A stretch of 37,424 nucleotides of DNA from NCBI RefSeq assembly GCF_007845645.1, contig NZ_VCQV01000042.1, positions 1-37,424 of the forward strand, given 5' to 3'. The position numbers and the translations under genes were made by a program. The notes under the pieces are model-generated. The model saw nothing but the letters and a program-made list of their open reading frames with translations. It did not search any database and was not told the origin of the DNA. Numbering within the stretch: the stretch's first letter is position 1; every line of letters begins with the position of its first letter. This stretch comes from Leekyejoonella antrihumi. Its GTDB lineage: Bacteria > Actinomycetota > Actinomycetes > Actinomycetales > Dermatophilaceae. Shown here one piece after another: positions 6,865 through 15,282 of the stretch.

Positions 6865-8544
6865 GTGTCCTACGAAGCGCAGCGGGCCTGGCTCGCCGAT
6901 GACCCCGACCCGCAGACCCGCGCCGAGCTGGCGGCGGTACTGGCCGCCGCGCAGGACGGCGACACCGGCGCCCAGGAGGACCTGTCGGACCGCTTCGCCG
7001 GCCGGCTCGAGTTCGGCACGGCGGGCCTGCGCGGCGCGCTCGGCGCCGGCCCGAACCGGATGAACCGGGTCGTCGTGCTGCGGACCGCGGCCGGCCTGAC
7101 CCGTTATCTGCAGCAGACCCTGGGCCGCACGCAGGTCACCGTCGTCATCGGGTATGACGCCCGGCGTGGCTCCGACGTGTTCGCCCGGGACACCGCCGGC
7201 GTCGTCGTGGCCGCGGGGGGCAACGCCCTCGTCCTGCCCGGGCCACTGCCCACGCCCGTGCTGGCCTACGGCATACGCCGTCTCGGTGCGGACGCCGGAG
7301 TGATGGTGACCGCGAGCCACAACCCGCCCCAGGACAACGGCTACAAGGTCTACCTGGGCGACGGCAGCCAGATCGTGTCACCGGCCGACCGCGACATCGC
7401 GGTGGCGATCCACGGGTTCCCGACCGCCGCGTCCGTCGCCCGGGTCGAGGACGGCTGGACGACCCTCGGTGACGAGATCGTGCAGGACTACGTGGACGCG
7501 GTATGCCGGGTCGTCGAGCCGGACGGCCCGCGCGACATCGCCATCGTGCACACGGCGCTGCACGGCGTCGGGTCACAGGTCTTCCACCGGGCGTTCGCCC
7601 AGGCAGGGTTCCCCACGCCGACAGCCGTGCCCGAGCAGGCGCAGCCGGACCCGACCTTTCCCACCGTGCCCTTTCCCAACCCGGAGGAGCCCGGTGCCAT
7701 CGACCGGTCCCTCGACCTGGCCCGCAAGAGCGGCGCGGACCTGGTCATCGCCAACGACCCGGACGCCGACCGGTGCGCCGTGGCCGTGCCGGACCCGCGA
7801 CACGCCCCGGCCGACCGCGACACCCGCAGCGGGCGTCGCGCGGACACCGACCACTGGCGGATGTTGCGCGGAGACGAGGTCGGCGCACTCATCGGGGCCC
7901 GCGTCCTGCAGCGGGGCGTCGCCGACGGCGAGGTGCTCGCCAACTCGATCGTGTCCTCCCGGCTGCTCGGCGCGATGGCGCGGGCGACCGGTGTGCCGCA
8001 CACAGAGACGCTGACCGGGTTCAAGTGGATCAGCCGCGTGCCGCACCTGCGCTTCGGGTATGAGGAGGCGCTGGGCTACTGCGTCGACCCGGCGGCAGTG
8101 CGCGACAAGGACGGCATCAGCGCCGCACTGCTGATCGCGGAGTATGCGGCGGCCCTCAAGGCGGCCGGCCGCACGCTGCTCGACGTGCTGGACGACCTGG
8201 CAGCGCAGCACGGTGCCCACCTGACCGACAGCTTCTCCGTGCGCGTCGACGACCTGTCGGTCATCGACCGGATCATGCAGCGCCTGCGCAGCGCCCCGCC
8301 GGCCGCGATCGGGGGCCGCGAGGTCGTGCAGGCCGACGACCTGGCGCACGGCGGCCGGTCGCTGCCGCCGACCGAAGGACTGCGCTACTACCTGTCCGAC
8401 CGGACCCGCATCATCGTGCGACCCAGCGGCACCGAGCCGAAGCTGAAGATCTACCTGGAGGCCATCGCGGACACCCGCGGGGCCGCGCACCAGTCGCTCG
8501 CGGCCGTGCGCGCGCACATGGAGCAGCTGACGGCCGCGTTGTAA
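6865..8544 (+). CDS. pmmB: Phospho-sugar mutase (PmmB family; likely phosphopentomutase/phosphohexomutase)
   Basis: 559 residues, typical for the four-domain alpha-D-phosphohexomutases. The catalytic phosphoserine is Ser151 in MVTASHNPPQDNGYK, the magnesium loop is NDPDADR at 297-303, the sugar-recognition loop is GYEEALGY, and the C-terminal phosphate-binding loop is RPSGTEPKLKIY. The start is GTG 6865 behind GAGG. Mycobacterial orthologues are labelled phosphomannomutase, but overlap-close coupling to purine nucleoside phosphorylase points to conversion of (deoxy)ribose-1-phosphate to the 5-phosphate that deoC needs. Which sugar is preferred cannot be read from the sequence. A 10-bp-stem hairpin follows directly. 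Confidence 0.88.
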   Translation: MSYEAQRAWLADDPDPQTRAELAAVLAAAQDGDTGAQEDLSDRFAGRLEFGTAGLRGALGAGPNRMNRVVVLRTAAGLTRYLQQTLGRTQVTVVIGYDARRGSDVFARDTAGVVVAAGGNALVLPGPLPTPVLAYGIRRLGADAGVMVTASHNPPQDNGYKVYLGDGSQIVSPADRDIAVAIHGFPTAASVARVEDGWTTLGDEIVQDYVDAVCRVVEPDGPRDIAIVHTALHGVGSQVFHRAFAQAGFPTPTAVPEQAQPDPTFPTVPFPNPEEPGAIDRSLDLARKSGADLVIANDPDADRCAVAVPDPRHAPADRDTRSGRRADTDHWRMLRGDEVGALIGARVLQRGVADGEVLANSIVSSRLLGAMARATGVPHTETLTGFKWISRVPHLRFGYEEALGYCVDPAAVRDKDGISAALLIAEYAAALKAAGRTLLDVLDDLAAQHGAHLTDSFSVRVDDLSVIDRIMQRLRSAPPAAIGGREVVQADDLAHGGRSLPPTEGLRYYLSDRTRIIVRPSGTEPKLKIYLEAIADTRGAAHQSLAAVRAHMEQLTAAL

Positions 8545-8546
8545 CG

Positions 8547-8573
8547 CCGTGCCGGTATCAGGGACCGGCACGG
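8547..8573 (+). terminator. Hairpin after the punA-pmmB operon
   Basis: CCGTGCCGGT (8547-8556) and ACCGGCACGG (8564-8573) form a perfect 10-bp stem with a 7-nt loop. No T run follows, as is common for actinobacterial terminators. Confidence 0.6.
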
Positions 8574-8634
8574 AGTCCTCCTAGCAGTTGACAGGCCGCA
8601 TCGGCGGCCCCGTCACCCGAGAGGAAGGCCGGTC

Positions 8635-11031
8635 GTGGCCGCACGTAGCACCACCGTGGAGTTGCAGAACAGCACCGCAGATGTCCTGACGTTGGGGGAC
8701 AACAGCCTCGCGCATGGCGAGTGGACCACCCGGCCACCGGCAACCGTCGCCGCACAGGCGACCGTGACGTGGGAGTCGGAGTCCAACGGGTTCATGACTG
8801 GCACCGAAGGGCACCTGACCTATCACATCGGATCGGGCGGCGATGACGTCAACATCAACTGGGACAACCCCTTTTCGGGGACGAACAGCTATCAGGCCAG
8901 TGCCAACCCGCCCTTTGGCGCGTCCTTCACCGGTGGGTCCGGCAACAACGCGACCGTCACGATGGTCTTGACGGGCAACGGCACTCCCGGCGGTCCGCCG
9001 AGCGGCGCAGCGCGCTCGACCGATAGCACGTTGCTCAATGCGACGGGACTTCCCTTGGCACGGACCGGGATTGAGTTGGACCACGGCATCTGGGTCACCA
9101 CTCCGCCAATCAGCATCGGGGCAGGTCAAACCGGTGGATGGCGGACGGAATCGTCGGGTTTCCTGACCGGGACAGAGGGCCGCGCGACGTATCAAGGTGG
9201 GTCCGTAACGGCCACGGTTCACTGGGACAACCCCTACGTGGGCTCGAACAGCGCCGACGGGACCGCAAGCGGGGGCGACTCCCGGCTGTTCGAGCTCGCC
9301 GGTTCGGGCGACAACTCGACAAGCGACTTCGCGCTCTGGCGCTCTGCTGCGCCGCCCGAGATCATCCTGTTCGAGCACGCGAACTTCCATGGCCGGCACA
9401 AGCACCTCTGCGCCGATGAGCCCGATCTCGCCGCCCCGGAGGACAACACCTTCAACGACATCGTGTCCAGCATCGTTGTCGTCTCCGGCGTCTGGGAGGT
9501 GTTCGCCGACATCGACTACGGCCGCCCATACGTCAGGGTCGGCACGCCGGTCAGGCTCGGGCCGGGCATCTACCCCAACCTGGATCCCGTCGGCATCACC
9601 AACGACGACCTGTCGTCGCTGCGTCTGACGTCGAACTCACCGACCGTGTCGGCCGCGCCCATACTCGGTCACGCGGTCCTGTTCAAAGCAGTCGACTTCC
9701 AAGGCGAGCACAAGCACGTCTTCAATGACGAACCGGATCTGGCTGCCGCCGACGACAACACGTTCAACGACACGGTCAGCTCCCTCGCCATCGTGTCCGG
9801 CCAGTGGCAGCTCTATCGAGACATCAACGCCCAAACGCCCATGGGCGCAAGCCTTCTGCCGGGGCTGTATCCGGATCTGGGAGCGCTGGGGGCCGGGGGT
9901 GCGCTCTCGTCGTTGCAGGTCTGCTCCACGGCGGCGGTCGCGACGGTGAACCAGTACGCCGGACACCTGATCGTCTTCGAGCACAACTTCCGCGGCCGAC
10001 ACTGGCACCTGTTCACCTCGACCGCGTTGGCGGATCTCGGAGCGTCCAATCTCGTCAGCTCGGCGGTCGTGTTCGCGGGCAACTGGACGATGGGCTCTCC
10101 CGATCAGACCAGGACATTCGGGCCCGGTTTGTATCCGTTCAGCCCACAGACCTTCTTTCTCGACAATGACACGCTGGCCGATGCGAGTCTGATCGGCTGC
10201 GCCATCTCGGCGACGAGCACACAGCCCGAGACCACGACGCTGGCGATGACCAACGGATCAGTGGTCAACACCTGGAGTATCAGCGAGAACGCGCACCTGC
10301 TTGCCGCGGACCGGGGGTTCGCCGCAGCCGGTCGGACCGACCTGTCAGACGCCAACCGGATGAACGGGAACGAGCAGATCAAACTGTCGGCCGGACTGCA
10401 CACCTTGCACAACGAGCTGTCCGTGATCAGTCCGCTGTTCGGGCTGCCGGTCATCGTCCGCGAGGACGTGACGGTCGATGTGCAGGCCTACCAGGCTCCC
10501 GCCATCGACGCGTTCTATGCCACCCCCGGCTACATCACGACCTGCATGGGGCAGGCGAGCATCCAGGTGACCTGGTCGGTCCGCCACGCGACGGCCCTGA
10601 CGGTCGCCCGCGCCGGCACGCCGATCGGCAGCAGGAGCGGCAGCTACGACTCCGCGTGGTCCGACAGCCTGTCGGACCCGGTGCCCCAACGGGCGCAGAC
10701 CAGCTATCGCCTGACCGCGACGAGCCCCGGCGGGTCGGCCACAGCGGACGTAGCGGTCGGTTTCGGGCCGCCGCCGGGGGCAGTACACATCTACCGGTTG
10801 TACAACGAGACCACCGAGGCGCGCACCGTGCAGCTGATTGGCTATCCGGCCGAGAACGTGCTGCAGACCATGCCACTGGGACCGAGCGCGTCCTTGAACG
10901 TCACGATCCCCAACTGCCAGGAGACGACGGTGGCCGTCTTCGACGCCGTAACCGACACCTACACCTTGCAGTCACCGGTGCTGACCGGCTCGGACCAGGG
11001 AGCGATCGTAGGACCGATCGGCGTCAGCTGA
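8635..11031 (+). CDS. Multidomain aegerolysin-like / beta-gamma-crystallin / Ig-like protein
   Basis: 798 residues, no recognisable signal peptide or membrane segment. Domain order by eye: aegerolysin-like 1 (4-112; LAHGEWTTRPP, SESNGFMTGTEG, INWDNPFSGTNSY), aegerolysin-like 2 (125-235; LDHGIWVTTPP, TESSGFLTGTEG, VHWDNPYVGSNS), three beta/gamma-crystallin domains (about 241-332, 345-430, 444-525) with NEDF-type calcium signatures (FNDIVSS, NDDLSS, FNDTVSS; degenerate in the later ones), an unassigned stretch (530-615), a bacterial Ig-like domain (620-710) and an unassigned C-terminal domain (711-798). Aegerolysins bind membrane lipids and can form pores with partners; calcium-binding crystallin domains add stability. 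Start is GTG 8635 behind GAGAGGAAGG. Codon use is visibly less GC-rich than neighbours, and the gene sits between core metabolic genes, so recent acquisition is plausible. Toxin, adhesin or spore/cell-surface roles are all open. Confidence 0.75.
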   Translation: MAARSTTVELQNSTADVLTLGDNSLAHGEWTTRPPATVAAQATVTWESESNGFMTGTEGHLTYHIGSGGDDVNINWDNPFSGTNSYQASANPPFGASFTGGSGNNATVTMVLTGNGTPGGPPSGAARSTDSTLLNATGLPLARTGIELDHGIWVTTPPISIGAGQTGGWRTESSGFLTGTEGRATYQGGSVTATVHWDNPYVGSNSADGTASGGDSRLFELAGSGDNSTSDFALWRSAAPPEIILFEHANFHGRHKHLCADEPDLAAPEDNTFNDIVSSIVVVSGVWEVFADIDYGRPYVRVGTPVRLGPGIYPNLDPVGITNDDLSSLRLTSNSPTVSAAPILGHAVLFKAVDFQGEHKHVFNDEPDLAAADDNTFNDTVSSLAIVSGQWQLYRDINAQTPMGASLLPGLYPDLGALGAGGALSSLQVCSTAAVATVNQYAGHLIVFEHNFRGRHWHLFTSTALADLGASNLVSSAVVFAGNWTMGSPDQTRTFGPGLYPFSPQTFFLDNDTLADASLIGCAISATSTQPETTTLAMTNGSVVNTWSISENAHLLAADRGFAAAGRTDLSDANRMNGNEQIKLSAGLHTLHNELSVISPLFGLPVIVREDVTVDVQAYQAPAIDAFYATPGYITTCMGQASIQVTWSVRHATALTVARAGTPIGSRSGSYDSAWSDSLSDPVPQRAQTSYRLTATSPGGSATADVAVGFGPPPGAVHIYRLYNETTEARTVQLIGYPAENVLQTMPLGPSASLNVTIPNCQETTVAVFDAVTDTYTLQSPVLTGSDQGAIVGPIGVS

Positions 11032-11062
11032 CCTGTTCGCCCGAGCGCACCGACACCGCCCG

Positions 11063-11722
11063 TCAGCCGAACATCACGGCGCACACCACCGCGAGCACCA
11101 CGGCGACCGCGATCGCGGCAAGGGCCGGAATCGCCGGTCGGACCTGGATCGGCTGAGTCGACGGTGTCAGCTCGCCGGCCGCGACGAGGTTGTCGTAGTC
11201 CTCCTTGGTCTGGTCGATCAGCGTGCCGACCGACTCCGCCGAGGCTCCGCGGGCCTGCAGCGAGGTGTTGACCGGCGGCGGGTTGCGGATCGAGCCGTGC
11301 ATCCGCATCCCGCCGATCGCAACCTCGCCCACCATGGGAGTCCCGCGCCGGGGGCGTTGCTGCGAGATGGCCCAGGCGCCGTACTTGTCGCCGCCCTGCG
11401 TGTAGATCTTGAGGTTCCAGCGGCGGGTGGTCAGGTCGACCTGCGTCCACGGGATCGACACGTCGCGCACCAGGTTGCGCAGCTCGACGCCGTCCTCGGC
11501 GACGACAACCGCCGGCCTCACGAGGACCACCCATACGACCAGGGCGACCAGCGCGGACAGCCCGATCGGTTCGAACCAGTGCGACGGATCGTTGGCCAGG
11601 TAGAAGGCACAGGCGATGGTCAGACACCCGATGAATGCCCAGCCCGTGATGTGGGCGCCGGGTTGCCGGAAGACCCTGCGCGTCGTCGCATCAGGCTGGG
11701 CATCGGAGCGGTGATGTGGCAT
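11063..11722 (-). CDS. PH-domain-like (bPH2-type) membrane protein
   Basis: 219 residues from ATG 11722. Two hydrophobic helices (about 24-40 and 53-70) precede a beta-rich segment (VVAEDGVELRNLVRDVSIPWTQVDLTTRRWNLKIYT), which is the pattern of bacterial PH-like domains that follow a paired membrane anchor. A last hydrophobic helix lies at the C-terminus (ALAAIAVAVVLAVVCAVMFG). Function is unknown for this family; membrane-associated scaffolding is the usual guess. The open frame extends 19 codons further upstream, but ATG 11722 is seven bases after the minus-strand hexamer CATACT, so a leaderless start is preferred. Convergent with the aegerolysin-like gene (31 bp gap) and divergent from deoC. 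Confidence 0.75.
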   Translation of the reverse strand: MPHHRSDAQPDATTRRVFRQPGAHITGWAFIGCLTIACAFYLANDPSHWFEPIGLSALVALVVWVVLVRPAVVVAEDGVELRNLVRDVSIPWTQVDLTTRRWNLKIYTQGGDKYGAWAISQQRPRRGTPMVGEVAIGGMRMHGSIRNPPPVNTSLQARGASAESVGTLIDQTKEDYDNLVAAGELTPSTQPIQVRPAIPALAAIAVAVVLAVVCAVMFG

Positions 11723-11729
11723 ACCTTCG

Positions 11730-11753
11730 AGTATGAGGCACGCCGGGTACGCT
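11730..11753. promoter_or_regulatory. Divergent leaderless promoters, PH-like gene and deoC
   Basis: Minus strand: CATACT (11735-11730), seven bases, ATG 11722. Plus strand: TACGCT (11748-11753), seven bases, GTG 11761. The two -10 elements are 12 bp apart, so their -35 regions must overlap the opposite unit. Confidence 0.5.
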
Positions 11754-11760
11754 GGCGCCT

Positions 11761-12744
11761 GTGAGTGGATCCGTAGCAAAGTCGCAGGCCCGAGAGATCC
11801 TCGAAGTGACCTCGCCGACGAACTCCTCCATCCGGTCCTGGTTGCACGGCCTGCCCGGCGTCGACCAGGTCGGCTGCGAGGCGCGAGCCACGGGACTGGC
11901 CACTCGATCGATCAAGACCAGCAGCAAGGCGTGGGGTATCGACCTGGCGATCTCCATGATCGACCTGACGACGCTGGAAGGTGCCGACACCCCCGGCAAG
12001 GTGCGCGGCCTGTGCGCAAAGGGCGCCGCCCCCGACCCCAGCGACCCGTCCACACCGCCGGTTGCCGCGATCTGCGTCTACAACGACATGGTCGAGGTCG
12101 CGCGAGCGGCGCTGCACGGCACCGGGATCCACGTGGCTGCCGTGGCCACCGCGTTCCCGTCCGGGCGTGCCTCCATGACCGTCAAGCTGGCCGACACCTC
12201 GGATGCCGTCGCTGCGGGGGCCGACGAGGTCGACATGGTCATCGACCGAGGCGCCTTCCTCGCCGGTGACTACCGCAAGGTCTTCGACCAGATCGCGGCG
12301 ACCAAAGAGGTCTGTGCGCGACCTGGCGACCGGCCGGACGCCCACCTCAAGGTGATCCTGGAGACCGGCGAGCTGGTCACCTACGACAATGTCCGACGCG
12401 CATCGTGGCTCGCCATGCTGGCGGGCGCGGACTTCATCAAGACCTCCACCGGCAAGATCGCACCGGCCGCGACGATGCCGGTGACCTTGATCATGCTGCA
12501 GGCGGTCCGCGACTGGCGCGAGCTCACCGGCTCCATGGTCGGTGTCAAGCCCGCGGGCGGCATCCGCACCAGCAAGGATGCGCTGCGCTACCTGGTGATG
12601 GTCTCCGAGATCGCCGGTGACGACTGGCTCGACCCGCAGTGGTTCCGCTTCGGAGCATCCAGCCTGCTGGGCGACCTCCTGCTGCAGCGTCAGAAGCAGC
12701 GCCTCGGGGTCTACTCCGGCGCCGACTACGTCACGATCGACTGA
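11761..12744 (+). CDS. deoC: Deoxyribose-phosphate aldolase
   Basis: 327 residues. It cleaves 2-deoxyribose-5-phosphate to glyceraldehyde-3-phosphate and acetaldehyde through a Schiff base. The catalytic lysine is Lys227 in DFIKTSTGK, the second active-site lysine is Lys263 in VGVKPAGG, and the proton-relay Asp lies in DEVDMVIDRG (155-163). The N-terminal 55 residues exceed the minimal 250-residue enzymes, as in the longer DeoC branch found next to aldehyde dehydrogenases. GTG 11761 follows TACGCT by seven bases (leaderless). The aldehyde dehydrogenase starts 9 bp after its stop, which makes a self-contained deoxyribose module: acetaldehyde made here can be oxidised at once. Confidence 0.93.
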   Translation: MSGSVAKSQAREILEVTSPTNSSIRSWLHGLPGVDQVGCEARATGLATRSIKTSSKAWGIDLAISMIDLTTLEGADTPGKVRGLCAKGAAPDPSDPSTPPVAAICVYNDMVEVARAALHGTGIHVAAVATAFPSGRASMTVKLADTSDAVAAGADEVDMVIDRGAFLAGDYRKVFDQIAATKEVCARPGDRPDAHLKVILETGELVTYDNVRRASWLAMLAGADFIKTSTGKIAPAATMPVTLIMLQAVRDWRELTGSMVGVKPAGGIRTSKDALRYLVMVSEIAGDDWLDPQWFRFGASSLLGDLLLQRQKQRLGVYSGADYVTID

Positions 12745-12753
12745 GAGACACCC

Positions 12754-14250
12754 ATGTCCAAGTTCGAGTATGCACCCGCACCCGAGTCCCGGGCGGTCGT
12801 CGACATCGCCTCCTCCTATGGGCTGTTCATCGGCGGCGAGTTCGTCGAGCCAGCCGAGGGCGGGTCGTTCAAGACCCTGAACCCGGCAACCGAGGAGTCC
12901 CTGGCGGACGTCTCGCAGGCCGGCGCCGCCGACGTCGACCGTGCGGTCAGGGCCGCCCGCCGCGCCTACCAGCGGGTGTGGGGCCCGATGTCCGGCACCG
13001 AGCGCGGCAAATACATCTTCCGGATCGCGCGCATCATGCAGGAGCGCGCGCGCGAGTTCGCCGTGCTGGAGACGCTCGACAACGGCAAGCCGATCAAGGA
13101 GTCGCGCGACGTCGACATCCCGATCGCCGCAGCGCACTTCTTCTACCACGCCGGGTGGGCCGACAAGCTGGAGTATGCGGGGTTCACCCCCGCCGGGTCC
13201 GCCGCGCCGAAGCCGCTCGGCGTCGTCGGGCAGATCATCCCGTGGAACTTCCCGCTGCTCATGCTGGCGTGGAAGATCGCGCCCGCCCTGGCCACGGGCA
13301 ACACCGTGGTCCTCAAGCCGGCCGAGACCACCCCGCTGACCGCGCTGCTGTTCGCGCAGGTGTGCCAGCAGGCCGACCTGCCACCGGGGGTCGTCAACAT
13401 CGTCACCGGTGCCGGCGAGACCGGCCGGGCGCTGGTCGAGCACCCCGACGTCGACAAGATTGCCTTCACCGGGTCGACCGGCGTCGGCAAGGGCATCGCC
13501 CGCAGCATCGCCGGCACCCGCAAACGACTGTCACTCGAGCTGGGCGGCAAGGCGGCGAACATCGTCTTCGACGACGCCGCCATGGACCAGGCGGTCGAGG
13601 GCATCGTCAACGGCATCTTCTTCAACCAGGGTCAGGTGTGCTGCGCCGGTTCCCGCCTGCTCGTGCAGGAGTCGGTTGCCGACGACGTGGTTCGCCGCCT
13701 GAAGCGCCGGCTGCAGGCGTTGCGCGTGGGTGACCCGCTGGACAAGAACACCGACGTCGGCGCCATCAACTCGGCGGCGCAGCTGGCCCGCATCACTGAG
13801 CTCGCCGAGGTCGGGGTCGCCGAGGGCGCCACCAGGTGGAGCCCGGAGTGCACCCTCCCGAAGAATGGGTTCTGGTTTGCCCCAACGGTTTTCACTGGTG
13901 TGTCACAGTCGCACCGCATCGCCCAGGAGGAGATCTTCGGGCCGGTGTTGTCAGTGCTGACCTTCCGCACCCCACAGGAGGCGGTCGCGAAGGCCAACAA
14001 CACGCCCTACGGCCTGTCCGCCGGCATCTGGACGGAGAAGGGTTCGCGCATCCTGTGGATGGCCGACCAGCTGCGTGCCGGTGTGGTCTGGGCCAACACG
14101 TTCAACCGGTTCGACCCCACCTCACCCTTTGGTGGCTACAAGGAGAGCGGCTACGGCCGGGAGGGCGGCCGGCACGGGCTCGAGGCCTACCTCCGCCTGG
14201 ACTCCGCACCCTCGACAGCTCGGTCCACGCGCACGGGAGGATCCCACTGA
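12754..14250 (+). CDS. Aldehyde dehydrogenase, full-length and catalytic
   Basis: 498 residues, standard length for NAD(P)-dependent aldehyde dehydrogenases. All key residues are visible: the oxyanion Asn165 in PWNFP, cofactor-binding Lys188 in VVLKPAE, GSTGVGK (240-246), general base Glu262 in LELGGK and catalytic Cys296 in NQGQVCCAG. The C-terminal PFGGYKESGYGREGG is typical of the betaine/acetaldehyde-type branch. Directly downstream of deoC and overlapping the next gene by one base (TGATG), so the likely substrate is acetaldehyde from deoxyribose-phosphate cleavage, giving acetate. Specificity is inferred from context. Only a weak GAGA precedes the ATG, so translation is probably coupled to deoC. 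Confidence 0.9.
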   Translation: MSKFEYAPAPESRAVVDIASSYGLFIGGEFVEPAEGGSFKTLNPATEESLADVSQAGAADVDRAVRAARRAYQRVWGPMSGTERGKYIFRIARIMQERAREFAVLETLDNGKPIKESRDVDIPIAAAHFFYHAGWADKLEYAGFTPAGSAAPKPLGVVGQIIPWNFPLLMLAWKIAPALATGNTVVLKPAETTPLTALLFAQVCQQADLPPGVVNIVTGAGETGRALVEHPDVDKIAFTGSTGVGKGIARSIAGTRKRLSLELGGKAANIVFDDAAMDQAVEGIVNGIFFNQGQVCCAGSRLLVQESVADDVVRRLKRRLQALRVGDPLDKNTDVGAINSAAQLARITELAEVGVAEGATRWSPECTLPKNGFWFAPTVFTGVSQSHRIAQEEIFGPVLSVLTFRTPQEAVAKANNTPYGLSAGIWTEKGSRILWMADQLRAGVVWANTFNRFDPTSPFGGYKESGYGREGGRHGLEAYLRLDSAPSTARSTRTGGSH

Positions 14251-15149
14251 TGGCCGCGCAGCGCCTGCCAGTCCGCAAAACCTACAAGCTCTACATCGGC
14301 GGCAAGTTCCCGCGCAGCGAGTCCGGCCGCTCGTATGAGGTCTTCGGTCAGGACCGGAAGAAGGAGTTCCTCGCCAACGCCGCGCAGGGCTCCCGCAAGG
14401 ACGTTCGGGACGCGGTGAAGGCGGCCCGCTCGGCGGTCAGCGGCTGGGCCGGCGCCACCGCCTACAACCGCGGTCAGGTGCTCTATCGCGTCGGTGAGGT
14501 GCTCGAAGGCCGCCGCGAGCAGTTCATCAGCGAGGTGGCCGCCAGCGAGGGACTGACCCGGCCGCTGGCCACGCGCGTCGTGGACGCGGCGATCGACCGA
14601 TGGGTCTGGTATGCCGGGTGGTCCGACAAGCTCGCGCAAGTGCTCGGCAACCTCAACCCGGTGGCCGGCCCCTACTTCGACATCTCCGCTCCCGAGCCGA
14701 CCGGCGTAGTGGGCGTGCTTGCGCCCCAGGCGAGCTCACTGCTCGGCCTGGTCAGCGTGATTGCACCCGCGATCGTCTCCGGCAACACGGTCGTGGTCCT
14801 CACCAGCGAGGACCGCCCGCTGCCGGCGATCAGCTTCTCGGAGGTGCTGGCCACCTCCGATGTGCCCGCCGGCGTCGTCAACATCATCACCGGTCGCACC
14901 GCCGAGCTGGCGCCCTGGTTGGCATCGCATCGCGACGTGAACGCGATCGACCTGGCCGGCGCCGCCGACGCGGCCGACGTGTCCTGGGGCGAGCTCGAGG
15001 CGTCCGGCGCCGACAGCGTCAAGCGGGTCGTGCGACCGGCCGGTGACGGCGCCGACGCGATCGAGCCGGACTGGTCGGTGACCCCGGACCTGCACCGGGT
15101 CCGCGCGTTCCTGGAGACCAAGACGGTCTGGCACCCCAAGGGCCGGTGA
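14250..15149 (+). CDS. Truncated aldehyde dehydrogenase paralogue without catalytic residues
   Basis: 299 residues, about 60 percent of a normal family member. It aligns with the N-terminal cofactor half (KLYIGGKFPRSESGRSYEVF, GVVGVLAPQ, GNTVVVL, GVVNIITG), but the oxyanion Asn, the LKPAE lysine (here VLTSED) and the ELGGK glutamate are replaced, and the chain stops where the catalytic cysteine domain would begin. The frame is clean and codon bias is normal, so it does not look like a decaying pseudogene. It is translated from an ATG overlapping the stop of the active enzyme (TGATG). A non-catalytic partner subunit or chaperone for the upstream enzyme is the best inference. Its stop codon lies in the first unit of a repeat array. 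Confidence 0.8.
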   Translation: MAAQRLPVRKTYKLYIGGKFPRSESGRSYEVFGQDRKKEFLANAAQGSRKDVRDAVKAARSAVSGWAGATAYNRGQVLYRVGEVLEGRREQFISEVAASEGLTRPLATRVVDAAIDRWVWYAGWSDKLAQVLGNLNPVAGPYFDISAPEPTGVVGVLAPQASSLLGLVSVIAPAIVSGNTVVVLTSEDRPLPAISFSEVLATSDVPAGVVNIITGRTAELAPWLASHRDVNAIDLAGAADAADVSWGELEASGADSVKRVVRPAGDGADAIEPDWSVTPDLHRVRAFLETKTVWHPKGR

Positions 15150-15282
15150 GAGCCCCACAAAGTCCTCGCTCGTGCCTCACTCGGTACTTTGCGAGGACCC
15201 GGTGAGAGCCTCACAAAGTCCTCGCTCGTGCCTCACTCGGTACTTTGCGAGGACCCCGTGAGAGCCCCACAAAGTCCTCGCC
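15145..15282. repeat. Palindromic repeat locus B (56-bp tandem array, 2.5 units)
   Basis: Units at 15145-15200 and 15201-15256 are 56 bp each and differ at about one position (CCCCAC vs CCTCAC). A partial third unit spans 15257-15282. Each full unit contains CCCCACAAAGT (or CCTCACAAAGT) and then ACTTTGCGAGG, the same dyad as loci A and C with altered ends. The first unit supplies the TGA of the upstream gene and the third supplies the likely GTG start of the downstream kinase. Confidence 0.85.

Noticed and set aside
5950-7320. 456-codon minus-strand frame opposite punA and pmmB
   Set aside because: Mirror of strongly conserved enzymes; no start signals or domains.
8588-8616. TTGACA at 8588-8593 as -35 of the aegerolysin-like gene
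   Set aside because: No A/T-containing -10 lies 16-19 bp downstream; a GGCCGC/GCGGCC stem follows instead.
11620-13443. 607-codon open frame on the minus strand opposite deoC and ald
   Set aside because: High-GC mirror frame: biased toward Gly/Arg/Asp, no domain pattern, while the plus strand has clear enzymes.
15145-15282. CRISPR-like array
   Set aside because: Units are contiguous with no unique spacers, the period is one 56-bp unit including the dyad, and no cas genes are present.
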